64,000 bases of DNA from NCBI GenBank assembly GCA_011033025.1, contig WFMF01000183.1:248001-312000 (forward strand), read 5' to 3'. The notes below the pieces were generated by a model, which saw only the letters and a list, made by a program, of their open reading frames with translations, made no database searches and had not been told where the DNA came from. The translations under genes were made by a program, and so were the position numbers. Shown here piece by piece: positions 15,601 to 28,702 of this stretch (positions within the stretch are counted from its first letter, which is position 1; each line of letters begins with the position of its first letter). Source of the stretch: Beroe forskalii. Taxonomy: Eukaryota; Ctenophora; Nuda; Beroida; Beroidae.

Positions 15601-18600
15601 TGCTTCTGAAAATAATCAAATTTTGGTAGTTTCTCCTGGGGTTCCTCATTTAGGATGATACCCTTTCAGGCTGTTGACACTGAAGAGGATGATGTTCATT
15701 CTAACACAGCTCCAAACCTTATTACTGATGGTACATGTAATGCATGCAATACCAAGGTTAATGTTGATGCTCACTGTATCAGATGTTGGTTTTGCAAAGA
15801 CTTGTTTCATGCTATCAACTGTTCCAATGAGAAGTACTGTGTCAGTGCAACAACAGTGTTTACAAATCAGATTCAACCAGCTGTAAATAACACAGGAGCA
15901 TATGAGAAGAGGTTTGGACGTTTTCTTTTTGTTTGTGACTATTGTATGACACGTGAGGAGGAAAAGAGAGCTCATGCATCTGTTGATCGAGTTGATGCCC
16001 TTGAAAGAAAAATTGATTCAATGAAAAATGCTTTTAAAACAGAAATGAGTGAGTTGAAAGCAGCAATTTGTAATCCGGATAATCAGGCTGTCAAAGCATC
16101 TAGTTCAACTAAATCTGTTTCTAATAATGTTTGGGAAGATACAAAACGCACTGAAAATCTGAAACACACAATGGCCATTAAAAAAGATGTTAATGGTCAA
16201 CCAGTCAATGCTGTGAAATTGGAAAAAATTTGTATTGATAATGGGATTTCTGTGCACAAAACCTTTACTATGAAAAAATCATCAGACACTGGCATTGTTC
16301 TAAATAATAAATCAGATGCAGAGAAACTCAAGGAGAAAATCGCTAGTGATTGCCCTGAGCATACAATTGAAAAAGTTCCTACAAAAATGCCCACAATTAA
16401 TGTAGTTGGTCTGAATAGGGAGTATTCAAAGGATGAAATAACCACAATGGTGAAGAACCAAAATCCTGGAATAACCTCAGTTATTGAAAGTTCCTCTTCT
16501 ACTGATGATAAAATATTGGATGTCATTTATGTTGCACCTCTCAAGAACAACAGCAATATTTTCCGTGCAACTATCCGTGTTAGTAATGTCATCAGATCAG
16601 TCATCAGTAAACATAATGATCGTCTTTTTGTGGGTTCACAAACATGTAAAGTTTATGACAGGGTTTTTGTGCTTCGTTGCTACAACTGTCAAGAGTTTGG
16701 GCACCATAGTAAGGAATGTAAGAATTCTCATAAATGTGGTTATTGTGCTGGGGACCATGAGACTAGGTCTTGTACTGTGAAGATCAACTCTGGAGCCAGC
16801 TGCTGTGTAAATTGCAAAAAGGCAGATCAAGCTGATACACACCATGAAGCCAACAGCATTTCCTGTCCAGCTTATTTGGAGCAACTTGAAAAAGTAAAAA
16901 AGACCATTCCTTTTTACCAAAAGACCTAATTGGCACAAACACTTTTGACAAAGAAGCCTCATTCAATTTCATGCTCTTCAACCCTAGGTCACTCAACAAC
17001 AAAATAAATGATGTAATGGGTCTATTTCATGATAAAGATATTGCTATTGCTTCCATCTGTGAGTCATGGCTTGATGATGATACCAATGCTACAACAAGTA
17101 TCATAAAATCATATGGCTATTCAATAATTCATGAGTTTAGAGAAGAGAAACGTGGAGGTGGTACTGCTGTTGTATTTAAAACAGGATTATCAGTCAATAT
17201 ATGCAAAATATCTAAAACTTTTCAAACATTTGAGTATGTTGCTGTATGGTTAAAAGCTGAAACTGTAAAAATTATATTGGTTACTCTGTACAGAACTGGT
17301 ACATTGACTTCAGCATTTCCAAAGGAACTTGACATTCTTCTCTCAGTTATATCAGCTAAAGCAGACCACTTCATTATTTCTGGGGATTTGAATATTCATT
17401 TCGAGACTAAATCCCGTATTAGCAAACAATGCCTTGATGTCTTCAAATCCTATGGCATGGAAAAGCTGGTTAATGAATCTACTCATGTAAATGGGGGGTC
17501 TCTGGATCAGATTTTCTTGTTCTCCATAAATAAAACCTTTAATTACTCTGCCTGTGAGGTCGAACCTCTAAACTCCCTAGGCTCTGACCATTTTCCAATT
17601 TTCTGCAGCTTGCAGGCACAATTGACTGAAAAATATTTCAAAAATATTCATGTGAGAAACATTTCAACTATAGATAGGGAATTATTTTCATCAGATATAA
17701 AAGACATAATAGAGACAATAGAGACAACTACATCAAATGGGTTTGGCTCTGCAGTTGATATCTTATCATCTGCTTGTCAAGCTTTACTTGACAAACATGC
17801 TCCAGTTATCTCCAAGTCAATATCAGTTGTTGATAAGGCTCCATGGTTTGATAAAGAGTATAGAGAATTCAGGAAGCTTAGACGGCAGGCTGAGCGTACC
17901 AAACACTTGTCAGATGAGTCTTTTGTTTTACAAGGAGCTTTGTTTCAAGGCATCTGAACTTGCAAAAACCAAGAAAAAGGCATACTTAGGGGAATGTGAT
18001 TGCTAAATCTGAAAACAAAACTCGCACACTATACAGTGTTGTAAATAAAGTGCTTGACAAACAGAAATGTCACACCCTTCCTGAAAGTGATGATAGAGAG
18101 GCTTGCTAGTGAATTCAACAAATTTTATATTGATAAGATCGACAAGATTCATGAGAAATTCCAGTATGATAATTCTGTCCAGGAATACTGTCAACCAACT
18201 TGAACTGTTTGAATTTGTCCCTACATCAATAGATGAGATAAAGGATGTCATCAAAGAAAGTGGAATCAAGTGCTCCCCTGCTGACATTTTTGCCTCAAGA
18301 TTTACTTGAAGAAAAACATTGGCATGTTACTTCCAACTATTGTTGATCTAGTAAACACATCCTTGAAATCTGGCTCTATGGATGGGGTTAAACTGGCTGA
18401 TGTTGCACCTCTGCTGAAAAGACAAGAAACTAGATGCAAATAATCTGAACAGTTACCGCCCTGTTTCTAACCTTACATTCATTGGAAAGTTGGTTGAACG
18501 AGTAGTCCTCAGAAGACTGAATACCCATATGGAACAAAATAACCTCTTCTGCCCAGACCAGTTTGCCTACAAGAAAAACCACAGTACAGAAACAATCCTT

Positions 18601-20045
18601 TTCAAAATTGTAAATGATCTGGTTAGTTGCTGCAGATGAGCAATCAGCCAGTTGTTATGCTTTTAGATCTGAGTGCAGCTTTTTGACACAGTTGATCATG
18701 ATCTGCTTCTGAAAATCTGAAATATGAAATTGGTCTCAGAGGCACTGCTTTGTCATGGTTCACTAGCTTCCTCAAAGGTCGTGCTCAAAGAATCAGACTT
18801 GGCTCTGTAACTTCTGAGACCATCACTATAAAGTTTGGAGTTCCTCAGGGGTCAGTTTTGGGTCCTGTCCTTTTCAACATTTATATCAGATCTATCTACT
18901 TGTGTGTCAAGAAACTGGGCTTTAGCATTTTTGGTTATGCAGATGACCATCAGGTAACCAAGGAATTTCGTCCAACAGAACAACTAGATGTATTGACCAC
19001 TCAGGTAAATGACTGTTTTGATGCTATCAGGAAATGGATGTCCAAATTTTACCTTCAACTTAATGAGCCAAAGACTCAAATTATAATCTTTGGGTCAAGT
19101 AAAATTCTAAGAAGAACATTGTAATTAATGGTGTGAATTTGTTATGTGGCACAACCATTAGGTTTCAGTCAGTCGTCAAAACCTAGGTTTTCAGATGGAC
19201 CAAAGATTATCATTTGCCAACCAGATAGTTTCACTGAAAAAGACCTCTTTCATACAATCAGAAATCTGAGCAAAGTAAAGTTTCTTCTAACAAAAGATCA
19301 AATGAAGTTGGTTGTCAACAGTATGGTTATATCTTGTCTGGACTACTGCAATGGGTTGTACTATGGGATACTGAGAAACAGCTAAATCAGCTGCCAAGTG
19401 ATACAAAAACTCTGCTGCCAAACTTGTGTCAGGCAAGTATAAGTATGATCATGTTGGAAATGACCTACACAACCTCCACTGGCTTCAGATTAAGAAACGG
19501 ATCATCTTTAAAATTACACTCTTGTCATATATAAAGCACTCAATGGGCCATGCACCACTTTATATCCAGGACTGTTTGTTACTCATACCAAGGTTACAGA
19601 CCAAGATTACAGACTCCAGTGATGAATACTACATATGGATGGACAAGTGAGGCTATTGGTCCCAAGATTCTCAATATTTCCTTCATAATATCGACAGCCA
19701 GAGAAAGCACAGGGTCTTTCAAAAAACTGCTGAAAACATTTCTTTCAATCTCACAATATCTGAGACTATGAAACTAACTAAGTGACACTCAGAACTTTTG
19801 AAACTCATGTTTGGTGCTTCACTGGACTTTTTTTGTGTTATTTTATTGTTTTCAAAAAGTGGTGATCAGATTTTTAGTTTTTGCTTTTGGTAATGTTTAA
19901 CTTTTTGAGTGCAAGCACTTTTTTCAGTTAAGAATACCTTTTAGTAGATTTATTTTGGCTTCTAATGGTTATACACTGCTGAGTATAAGTTTTTTCTTAA
20001 TAGCGGTGTAAATAAATTACAATTATTATTATTATATCATTATTT
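15600..20045 (+). mobile_element. CR1/L2-like LINE, degraded
   Basis: ORF1 (15655-16929, 424 aa) has an N-terminal PHD-like Cys/His cluster (CNACN, HCIRCWFCKDLFHAIN, FVCDYC), a coiled coil and CCHC knuckles (CYNCQEFGHHSKEC, then CGYC). ORF2 starts near 16971 with an apurinic-type endonuclease (LFNPRSLNNK, SICESWLDDD, SGDLNIHFE, GSDHFPIFC). Reverse transcriptase follows (NSYRPVSNL, FGVPQGSVLGPVLFNIYI, GYADDHQ). ORF2 is open to 17957 and then broken by at least five frame changes or stops, so the copy is dead. The 3' end is an ATT-rich tail at about 20020-20045. ORF1 is intact, so decay is moderate. It is absent from duplication unit 2, where flanking text equivalent to 20050 onward occurs near 24815. 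The exact 5' end is not resolved. Confidence 0.9.
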
Positions 20046-20530
20046 TACAATCACTTCTTCAAATAAACAATTCTGGTGTCTGGTTCACGAGCAAGTTGAC
20101 AATATTCTTACACTTCATCTCAAGTAATTATTAATTAGTTTATTTATTTGTTTCATTCTGAATTACCAGAATGAAATGTTGATGTCATAAAGCTTGTCAC
20201 ATCCTTTCAGAGCCTGTCAACAATAGTGAATAGGGTACTGCCTGTCAGGAAACCTTGCCAAAATGAACTGATCATCTCTCAACTGAGCCTTGTGTGACTT
20301 TTTAGTGACCTTTCCTCCTGTAATTACTTCAATAGTACCATGCTATGTTCCATCAGATTAGTGTACGTTGATTTATTATTATTTGTTGGTTTTGCTGAAT
20401 TACACATTTTGAGGTAGCAACTATGATGTGAGAAAAATGAATGAATAACAACACTGAGAGACCATGTTCAACTAATTTTGAGCTGGACTGTAGTACACAG
20501 ATTCATTATGTGATCTGTTTATTGGTATAG

Positions 20531-21316
20531 ATGGGAGACTTTTCAGCCTACATAAAACTTATTGCACACTCACCCATCTTCAAGGCAATAATCATGGGAT
20601 CCATTCTTCTAAACACTGTGACATTCGCAATATCATCAAGTTTGAAGCCTACTACAAGCAATATTATCTACCTTAATGTATTGGATGGAATTGATAGTTT
20701 CTTTCTGTCATTATACTGCTTAGAATTTTTGATTAAGATACATAGCTTTGGTCGCTCATATTGGTTCAATGGATTCAATTGCTTTGATTTTGGTGTACTC
20801 ATATGTTCTTTGGTACAGGTGAGTCTTATTGCAACAATGAATATCATGGATTTCATCATATTTGGAGATTTAAGACAATCTCTCAGTTGAACTGAAGCAT
20901 TGTTGCTTACTAATTGACTTTATTCATTTTATGCTAGTACCTCCAAACATCTAAGAATGATTATAATTATCTCTTTCAGACTGTCCTTTCCCACACTGGT
21001 GCAAAGAATTGGGGTGTTATCAAAGTTATGAGATCATTACGTGCCCTGCGTCCTCTCAGATCGGTGTCTCTGATAGGTGGTCTGCAGGTAAGTTAAAGTT
21101 CCTTCTAGCAAATTGAAGTAAACCACTTTTTAATTGTTAAAGTTAATCACTTGCTCACTTGCTCACTTGCTTTATGCTTCATACAATGCACACTTTTTTA
21201 TTGTCAAACAAATATAGTCTTCTTTGTAAGAGTCAAGCCACAAAACATTCCAATAACTCTATCCATAGTATTTGATGGGATCCTACTTACACTATCTTAT
21301 AATCTACTAAGGTGGT
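20531..21316 (+). pseudogene. CATSPER3: Truncated CATSPER3 copy (S1-S4 only)
   Basis: Two exons, 20531-20818 and 20980-21087, are near-identical to the first two visible exons of the full gene (25574-25861 and 26041-26148). They encode S1-S3 and the S4 segment (RSLRALRPLRS). Both reading frames and splice sites remain intact. The duplication junction at about 21316 removes everything after the S4 intron: pore, S6 and the cytoplasmic tail. The next DNA is the minus-strand EXOC5 copy 2. A transcript could encode only a voltage-sensor fragment, so it is probably non-functional. Confidence 0.87.
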
Positions 21317-23248
21317 TTGTGGATGCTGGGAAGGATTGTGTCATTGAAGAACTTGTCCAGGCTGTGGTATGTGATGTTGGCATTGCCAACTGTGGTTAGG
21401 AACGGACTTGCACTTGGTTCATGTCTAGAGTCTTGTGATGGTCTGAAACGTATTTCAAAGATCGATACATGCTAAATTTTTTCGCTGATAGGAAAAAATT
21501 CGTGCTTATGTATGACTATAATTCAGGAAAAATTTATGATGTATCATGGAACTTCACACATTGAAAATGCACGGATTATCAAATTAATAGCTAACCTGTT
21601 CTCAGCATAGTAATCAATAGCATACTCCAAGTGGTTGGCAACGAAGTAATTGAGCAGGGATGTAGCAATGTCCTTCAAAATCTCTGAACAGCTCGATGAG
21701 TCACAGAATAGGAGACACCTTTCAACAGCCTGAGAAGACATTTATATTACCTTTGATATTCACCCCATGGCCCACATTTTAATGAAATAATATGAAAGAC
21801 CTATCCAGATAGAGGTAAACTTTCAAGCATATCATTGAGTTTGTCTCAAAAACATCACTTACTCTTTGATGAATTTTCAACAGTGAAGTAGTAACATTCA
21901 CACTAAGCAACTGGTCTGATGGCATTTCACTTGGCTCATTCGCTAGTGATGTTGCAGTGCTGCCCATATTGTCGCGTAAATTGCTGAACCTAGTCTTAAC
22001 ATTCTTTAGGTGATCTTGAAGTGTATCAGTATTTAACTTCTTGTCATGTTTTATAGAAAGGTAGAATTGGTTGAGAATCTCCTCAGATGCTTTGTGCAAA
22101 TATTCCTTTTCTGTTTGACTATACTTGTCAAGATAAGAACAGAATATTGATTTCTTCACATCATTAGAAAATGATACATCATTATCATACTTAGAGAGGT
22201 CTGTTGAAAGGCTTAATGTTTGTGAATAAAGATCAGCTAATGAATCAAGGGGCTTGTTCCCAATTCCTGAGATGATTGTTCAGGTTTATCAAACACATCG
22301 AGTTTGAGAGTCAATCTAACTTTCTTCCAAATCTTTTCCTTTGAATATTCTTCTGATAAACTTTGGCATAATAGTGTCATGATCAGAAAATACTTTTAGC
22401 ACAATATCTGAGGGTTTCATCAATGCAAGTTTTGATTGCTTCAAACATATCATCTCCATAGAATGGAGTTTTTAATCTTGCCTCAATGAAATAGTCAACC
22501 ACCTCTTTGTAAGCCTGGAAGCATGGCTGATTAAGGGTTGCAGCACATTTCTTCATATTTTCAGGTATTCTTCATCATTGTAATGATGAAGTGAAAGTTT
22601 GAAGTCTTGTATAAGATGCTTTTCAATATCATCTGTTATGGTAGTGATTACATTCTGAAGCTTTGAGAAGTCTTTACCACCCTTCTCAGGCAAGTCTTGT
22701 GTCACAAGGGTTATCTTGTGGAGAACTTTTGCAGCTTCATGAAATTTGGAGATATCAGTGAAAATTGTACTAGAAATATTGCCAGTCTTTTGGGCTTCAT
22801 TGATATAATCAATCAGTTCTTTTGCTTCAATTGCACGTTTTCTTTTCCCATCCATTTGCTTTAACTGATCACCCAAGTGCACAACCTTTGTTGATACAAA
22901 ATTAATAACCTTATCCAATTCCTGGTACTGAGAATCAACCACACTGAAGAACTGGTCATGCTCTTTGGTTTTCCGCTTGAAAGCATCCTGTTTCTTAACA
23001 TTTATCTCCTCAACTCTAAGTACTTGCTTTGTTTTATTATCAAACTGGGTTTCAAGCTCATTGAGTTTTAGTTTCAGTTGATCACGGAGTGGCTTTGGAT
23101 CAAATTCTGATCCATTTTGACCCAATATAACATTGTCAGTATTGGGACGAGCTAACTTTTCAATGTAATGCTCTGGGTTGAAAGGCTCCTCTTGGAACTG
23201 TGAATTGAGACCATCTCTATGACTGAAGTTATCAAAAGGATTAGCCAT
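21317..23248 (-). pseudogene. EXOC5: EXOC5 copy 2, truncated and frameshifted
   Basis: The minus-strand copy has exon 1 at 23248-21863, exon 2 at 21729-21596 and exon 3 at 21442-21317, each nearly identical to copy 1. Exon 3 is cut by the duplication junction, losing its donor and all later exons. Exon 1 stays in frame for 229 residues. A one-base loss near 22563, single-base gains near 22412 and 22340, and several indels at 22248-22280 then disrupt it. All indels fall within about 320 bp, so some could be sequencing errors, but the lost 3' half alone makes it a pseudogene. The N-terminal 230 residues match copy 1 exactly, apart from the last two at the frameshift, so the duplication looks young or the region has undergone conversion. 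Confidence 0.9.
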
Positions 23249-25573
23249 TCCTCCAAATCATTTTACATTCAAGTGCCACATTTCTATCTCAAATGGAGTT
23301 ATAAACAATCGTGATTTAATTTCAATTCAATCATAAAACTTTTAACTACATGAATAGCAGGGTTGATCTGTATTCTGTTTATATCGCGAATATTGCAAAC
23401 TAAAATTCCTAAAGATATGCACAGAAATCAACGACACAGCAACACAAAAACACAAGAACAGTAAACAAGTGCAATTTAAAACAATTATTAATCCACAAAC
23501 AATTTGTGTTGATGTTGGTTTATTCATAAATCACAACAATATCTACAAGCAAATGTACAAGTTTACAGAGCTCAGGTGGATTATGTCATAAAGTAAACAA
23601 AGTTTTCTTTAAGTAAACAAAGTTTTTTTTTTATTGATCTCCACAACTTGCAATGAAAAAAGCACACACAAAAGAATGATGAAGGCATAAGGCTACCCAA
23701 TTCTACTATTCATATTAATATATTTGAGGAAGATGATATCTTCCGTATTAGGCATCTAAGACTAAGATCCATCAGATAGATACAAATAATTTAGTAATCT
23801 AAAGCTAAGAATGGTTCACAGTGATATCATTATCCAGGTAAGATTTGTAAAATCTTAAATGAGCTTGTAGTTTTAATCATTATATCCGCCATCTGCGCGG
23901 CTCACTGCCTTTCATTTACAAGCAGTGAGCAGCGCACGATTATCGATTACGCCTCGCACATATGCTGGTTTGTAGTTAAATAGATTTCACCTATCCCTAG
24001 CGCACAACACTCGGAAACTTGTAGGGTCGTGTTGCAGACTAGAAAAAAATGGCGCGCGGCGGTGGGTAGGGTAAAATTCTATTAGTTTGTAGTTCGACAC
24101 GCCCCTGATAATTTCAGCAAACTTGAAAATTAGAAATAAAATTATAAACAACTTCTATTGCTTAAGTTGATCCCATTTCCAAGCAGAGATTATGCAAAAT
24201 TAAATGTTTTTCCTAGTGGTGCTTTTATATTTATACAACTTTTTTCCCGAACTATTTACATATACAAATGTGATGTAGTACAGCTACAGATGTGATTCAT
24301 GATTTGCATTAATTCCTTTCTATTAATGTAGTTAAGCCACAAGACTCTCCAATAACTCCAACCACAGTTTTTGACGGGATGTGTGAAAGATTCATCTAAA
24401 GCATGAGACACCAAAAGAGATGGTGTATGGAAGATAACACTATGGCACATGGACTTGCAACTGCATATTATATTCATCACCTACTATATTTTATAATCAC
24501 TCTCCTCTAATCAGTTTCAATCAGGCAGGTGGTCACTGCACTTGACGGTGCTTTACCCTGGTACCAGGGGTGACTGCTGGGGGCCTACCTCATTAAAAGC
24601 TCTCGCAATTTAAACACCCCGAAAGCTGAGGTACTAGGTAGGTATTGGACTGAAGATGTCTGCACACCAATCATCTAGGTGTGACTCATTTGGATTTGGC
24701 TGTTCTTACATAGTATTTCTCAAGAAATGGTGTCAAAGTTCAAGTCCAAAGTTGGAGAAAAGTCTTGCAGATCAATGTGTTTTAAAGGATTTATTCTTTA
24801 ATTGTCGTTATATCACTCTCCTTCAAATAAACAATTCTGGTTTCTTGGTTCACGAGCAAGTTGACAAAATTCTTACATTTCATCTGAAGTCACGTATTTG
24901 TTTCATTCTGAATTACCAGAATTAAATGTGGCAAACTCATTCGAAACCTATCACAGAGTAGGTAAAATGGAAAATCTCGTTCAAAATCTTGAACTTTGTA
25001 GAACAAATACAGTCATCTTTGTAGTCAAGCCACAGAACTCTCCAACAACTCCAACCATAGTCTTTGACGGGATCCATGAAAGAAATGCCTTCATCAGAGA
25101 GCTAGGCAGATCCAAATAAAGCATGAGACACAAAAATGATATGTTGTTATGAAAGCTAACACTGTGGCACACAGACTTGCGATTAATTAATTAATTAATC
25201 AATCATCCAACACCTGTCTGTGAATCGTCAAAAAGCTTGCCACAACCAGTACAGAGCCTGTCAACAATATTGGATAGGGTACTGCCTGTCAGGAGACCTT
25301 GCCTGAATGAACTTATCATCTCTCAGCTTTGCTTTGTGTGACACTTATTAGTGGCCTATCCTCCTGTAATAACTTCAAAAGTACCATGCTATGTTCTATC
25401 AGATTAGTGTACATTGATTTATTATTATTCCTTGGTTTTGCTAAATTACCCATTTTGAGGTAGCAACTATGTGAGCAAAATGAATGAATAACAACACTGA
25501 GAGACCATGTTCAACTATTTTTGAGCTGGACTGTAGTACACAGATTCATTATGTGATCTGTTTATTGGTATAG
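23249..25573. other. Spacer of unit 2, CpG patch and dispersed repeats
   Basis: CpG-rich at about 23880-24070, with the words GACTAGAAAAAA and GCGC shared with 53095. A dispersed repeat containing AGTCAAGCCACA, CTCCAACAACTCCAACCATA and TTTGACGGGATC occurs at about 24310-24450 and 25005-25170. It recurs more diverged in CATSPER3 introns at 21200-21300 and 26265-26345. No gene is recognised. Confidence 0.6.
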
Positions 25574-28138
25574 ATGGGAGACTTTTCAGCCTACATAAAA
25601 CTTATTGCACACTCCCCCATCTTCAAGGCAATAATCATGGGATCCATTCTTCTAAACACTGTGACATTTGCAATATCATCAAGTTTGAAGCCTACTACAA
25701 GCAATATTATTTACCTCAACGTATTGGATGGAATTGACAGTTTCTTTCTGTCATTATACTGCTTAGAATTTTTGATAAAAATACATAGCTTTGGTCGTTC
25801 ATATTGGTTCAATGGATTCAATTGCTTTGATTTTGGTGTACTCATATGTTCTTTGGTACAGGTGAGTCTTATTGCAACAATGAATATCATGGATTTCACC
25901 ATAATATTTGGAGATTAAAGGCAAGCCCTCAGTTGAACTGAAGCATTGTTGCTTACTATGATACACTTACAATATTGACTTCATTCATTTTGTGCAAGTA
26001 CCTCAAAACATCTAAGAATGATTATAAATATCTCTTTCAGACTGTCCTTTCCCATACTGGTGCAAAGAATTGGGGTGTTATCAAAGTTATGAGGTCATTA
26101 CGTGCCCTGCGACCTCTCAGATCTGTGTCTTTGATAGGTGGTCTGCAGGTAAGTTAAAATTCCTTCTCACCTATTGAAGTAAATCATTTTTCAATTTTTA
26201 AAGTATCAAATTTAATCATCTGCTCACTTGCTTCATACTTTACACAATGCACACTCTTTATTATAGAACAAATATAGTCTTTTTTGTAAAAGTCAAGCTA
26301 CAAAACATTCCAATAACTCCATCCATAGTCTTTGATAGGATCCTACTCACACTATCTTATAATCTACTAAGGTGGTGGTTACAGCACTCATTGCCACCCT
26401 CACTGGCTCATTCATCCACATCATCCTCCTTCTCACACTGCTAATGTTTGTGTATGGTATCATGGGATACTATGTTTATGGTTATTACAACCCAATTGAT
26501 GAGTACTGGGGTACTTTTGAAAAGTCATTTTTAAGGTAAGTCGAATTATACTTGAGAATGTTCAGATAAACTCATGATCTATTATGTGTTTTGAATTTGC
26601 CCTCAAATTAATAACATTCAAACTGACCAATTGGGACCAATTGCTTTACAAGATTACAGTATATCATTTTCACGGATAAATCTTAAACTATCTTTTATTC
26701 AGTTTATTCATACTGATCACAGCTGAAGGTTGGACTGATGTCTCTAAAAGTCTAACAACTCTCTACCAAAACTTTGGAGCATATGCCTTCATAACAAGCT
26801 TCCTGTTCATTGGGCATTTTATATTTGGAAACTTGTTTGTGGCTGTTGTTATTGAACAAATTGACCGAGGTAAGGTTGAAATAAGTTGAATTCAGTGATT
26901 TTGGCATTAAATTCAATAAAGCTGACTTTGATTACTATCTGTTTAGCCTGGCTGGTCATATAACCTACTCAAATAAAGAAGAGTTATTTGAGTAGGTTCA
27001 TTAACTTGAATATTTCCCCACAGCCACTGCTGGGTATGAAAAGATGATGGACATCAAAAAGTCGACTGTTGTTTCCAAGAAGAAACAAAAAGCTAGACAG
27101 GTCCAGGAAAATGAAATCAAGTCCATCCTGAACCAAATGAAGTGTGGTGACCAGCAGAGTTTCCCTAGGGCAGTTCTTGATATGTACAAACATGTTCGGA
27201 GGGATGTGTTTACCACACTTGCTGATGTGAAGGGCAACGAACTCTGGGTTGAGTCAATGTGTCAAGAATACCATCGAGTATCAGCCATAACCAACAAAAC
27301 TAGATTGACACACAGAGAGGTTGGTTTATTGTTTGTTTTGTGAAGAAGCTTATTACCTTCATTACTATTGACCTTGCTAATAATTGGAATCTGCTACTAA
27401 CATCATTTGCAATCTTCAAATATTTTGTATCTTCCCTTAACTCCTTAGTTTAGAATTCACCTCCCTCAGATAGTCGCTTACCTCGGAGAGCTTCTGGATA
27501 AGATGCACAGTTCAGCACTGTCAATGAGAGTGGAGAAGTCTAACTTTGAAAAACAAGTACAGGACTTCCAAAGGCGCAACACAGTTAACTTCTTCAGAAG
27601 GATTAGCCAAAACATATCCTTTTTCGGCTCCAGGAAGATATCAGAGCATTGTTCAAAAACGGATAAGGCACCCAATGTAAATGTTGATGGTGATAAGAAG
27701 ACCGTAAGAATTTTGTAGTAAATAGTAAACACTATCGCTGTTACACGACAGTTTGTAGTTTATTTGATTGATTTGAATATAGGTAGAAATATAAAACTCA
27801 AAAATTTAGGGAGAACTTTGGTTTTAGTTAGTTACTTTAGTACTTTTTTACGTTTTTTTCAGCAAAAACTGAACCATCCTACATTTAATTTCTCCCAGGG
27901 TAGCGGTGCATTTTCGTGCATGGCCTGTCTTGACGAGTGCAGGTGTAGTATTCCAGAAATAGAACAAAGAGAACAGGATGTTAGGGAGGAACGACTCTAC
28001 TCCCGAAACACGAGCTCATGGCTTGGAGTTAACCCTTCACCTAACCGTCGAGGTGTCATTCCCAACCAAGCGAGCAACAGTTTCTTTGGGAGCAGTGGAA
28101 CTACTGGCAACAAACACTTTCGGAGCGATTGGAAGTGA
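25574..28138 (+). CDS. CATSPER3: CATSPER3-like sperm calcium channel subunit, full copy
   Basis: Exons are 25574-25861, 26041-26148, 26372-26535, 26703-26869, 27024-27319, 27470-27703 and 27863-28138. All phases agree, giving about 510 aa if translation starts at the ATG at 25574. That ATG directly follows an AG, so an upstream exon is possible. One six-helix domain is visible: S1 (FKAIIMGSILLNTVTFAI), S2, S3, S4 with four arginines at three-residue spacing (RSLRALRPLR), pore (ITAEGWTD) and S6 (GNLFVAVVIEQID). The tail after S6 has a basic coiled coil, and its Leu/Ile pattern (NEIKSIL...MCQEYHRV...LGELLDKM) matches CATSPER3. CATSPER3 with CATSPER1, 2 and 4 forms the flagellar channel of sperm. 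The filter has Glu where mammalian CATSPER3 has Asp (TVDGW). The last exon is longer than in mammals and Cys-rich (CMACLDECRC). Confidence 0.87.
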
Positions 28139-28702
28139 ACAAACAGTATTTAGTTTTAAATTTTACCTAAATTCCTGCAATAGTCACGAGTAACGAGCTA
28201 TCTAGCTAACGAACATGTAGTCGCATCCCAGATCTTTTAGTCTTGAATTTCTTATTCCCGGAAATTAATGGTCGTTTCAATTGACTGCTTTGGGCGTAGT
28301 TCCGTGACCAACACTGTATGCCACAAGTTTAATAAAGTATCAAAAGAACACTGTCATATTATCTATTAATTATTCAATCTCAAAGTTCTGTTTAAGTTTA
28401 TAATATAAGAATTAATTTCTAAATATTATTTACCTACATTATAGCTGCTTCATTGAATATGTAATTTGAAAATTCGTTGTGGTTGAAAACAAGATTGCAT
28501 TTCATTTCCACTATCATCATGGTTTTAGGCAAGAAGTTAATCAAATCAAATATACTGCGCAGATAACTTTACTTGAATAGTGATCAAAAATTAGATTAAT
28601 TTGAACTGATTTCGTGATCTGAACATAGATTTAGCATCTGAACATGTTTAGATGATGCAATAGTTCCACACCTATCCCCTGACAAAGACCCCCGGAGAAG
28701 CC
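28139..28702. other. Intergenic, AT-rich
   Basis: AATAAA at about 28331 may end the CATSPER3 transcript. The rest is presumably the GTF3C6 upstream region. No other feature is seen. Confidence 0.4.

Larger units (their letters stand above)
12092..26376. repeat. Tandem duplication of the EXOC5/CATSPER3 pair
   Basis: Unit 1 is 12092-21316 and unit 2 is 21317-26376. Unit 1 without its LINE is about 4.8 kb and unit 2 about 5.1 kb. The junction near 21316 joins the CATSPER3 intron end AATCTACTAAGGTGG to EXOC5 exon 3 text TTGTGGATGCTGGG. The same two sequences occur unjoined at 26361 and 12092. Exons are nearly identical between units, but introns and the spacer between the two genes have diverged considerably. 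Confidence 0.93.
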
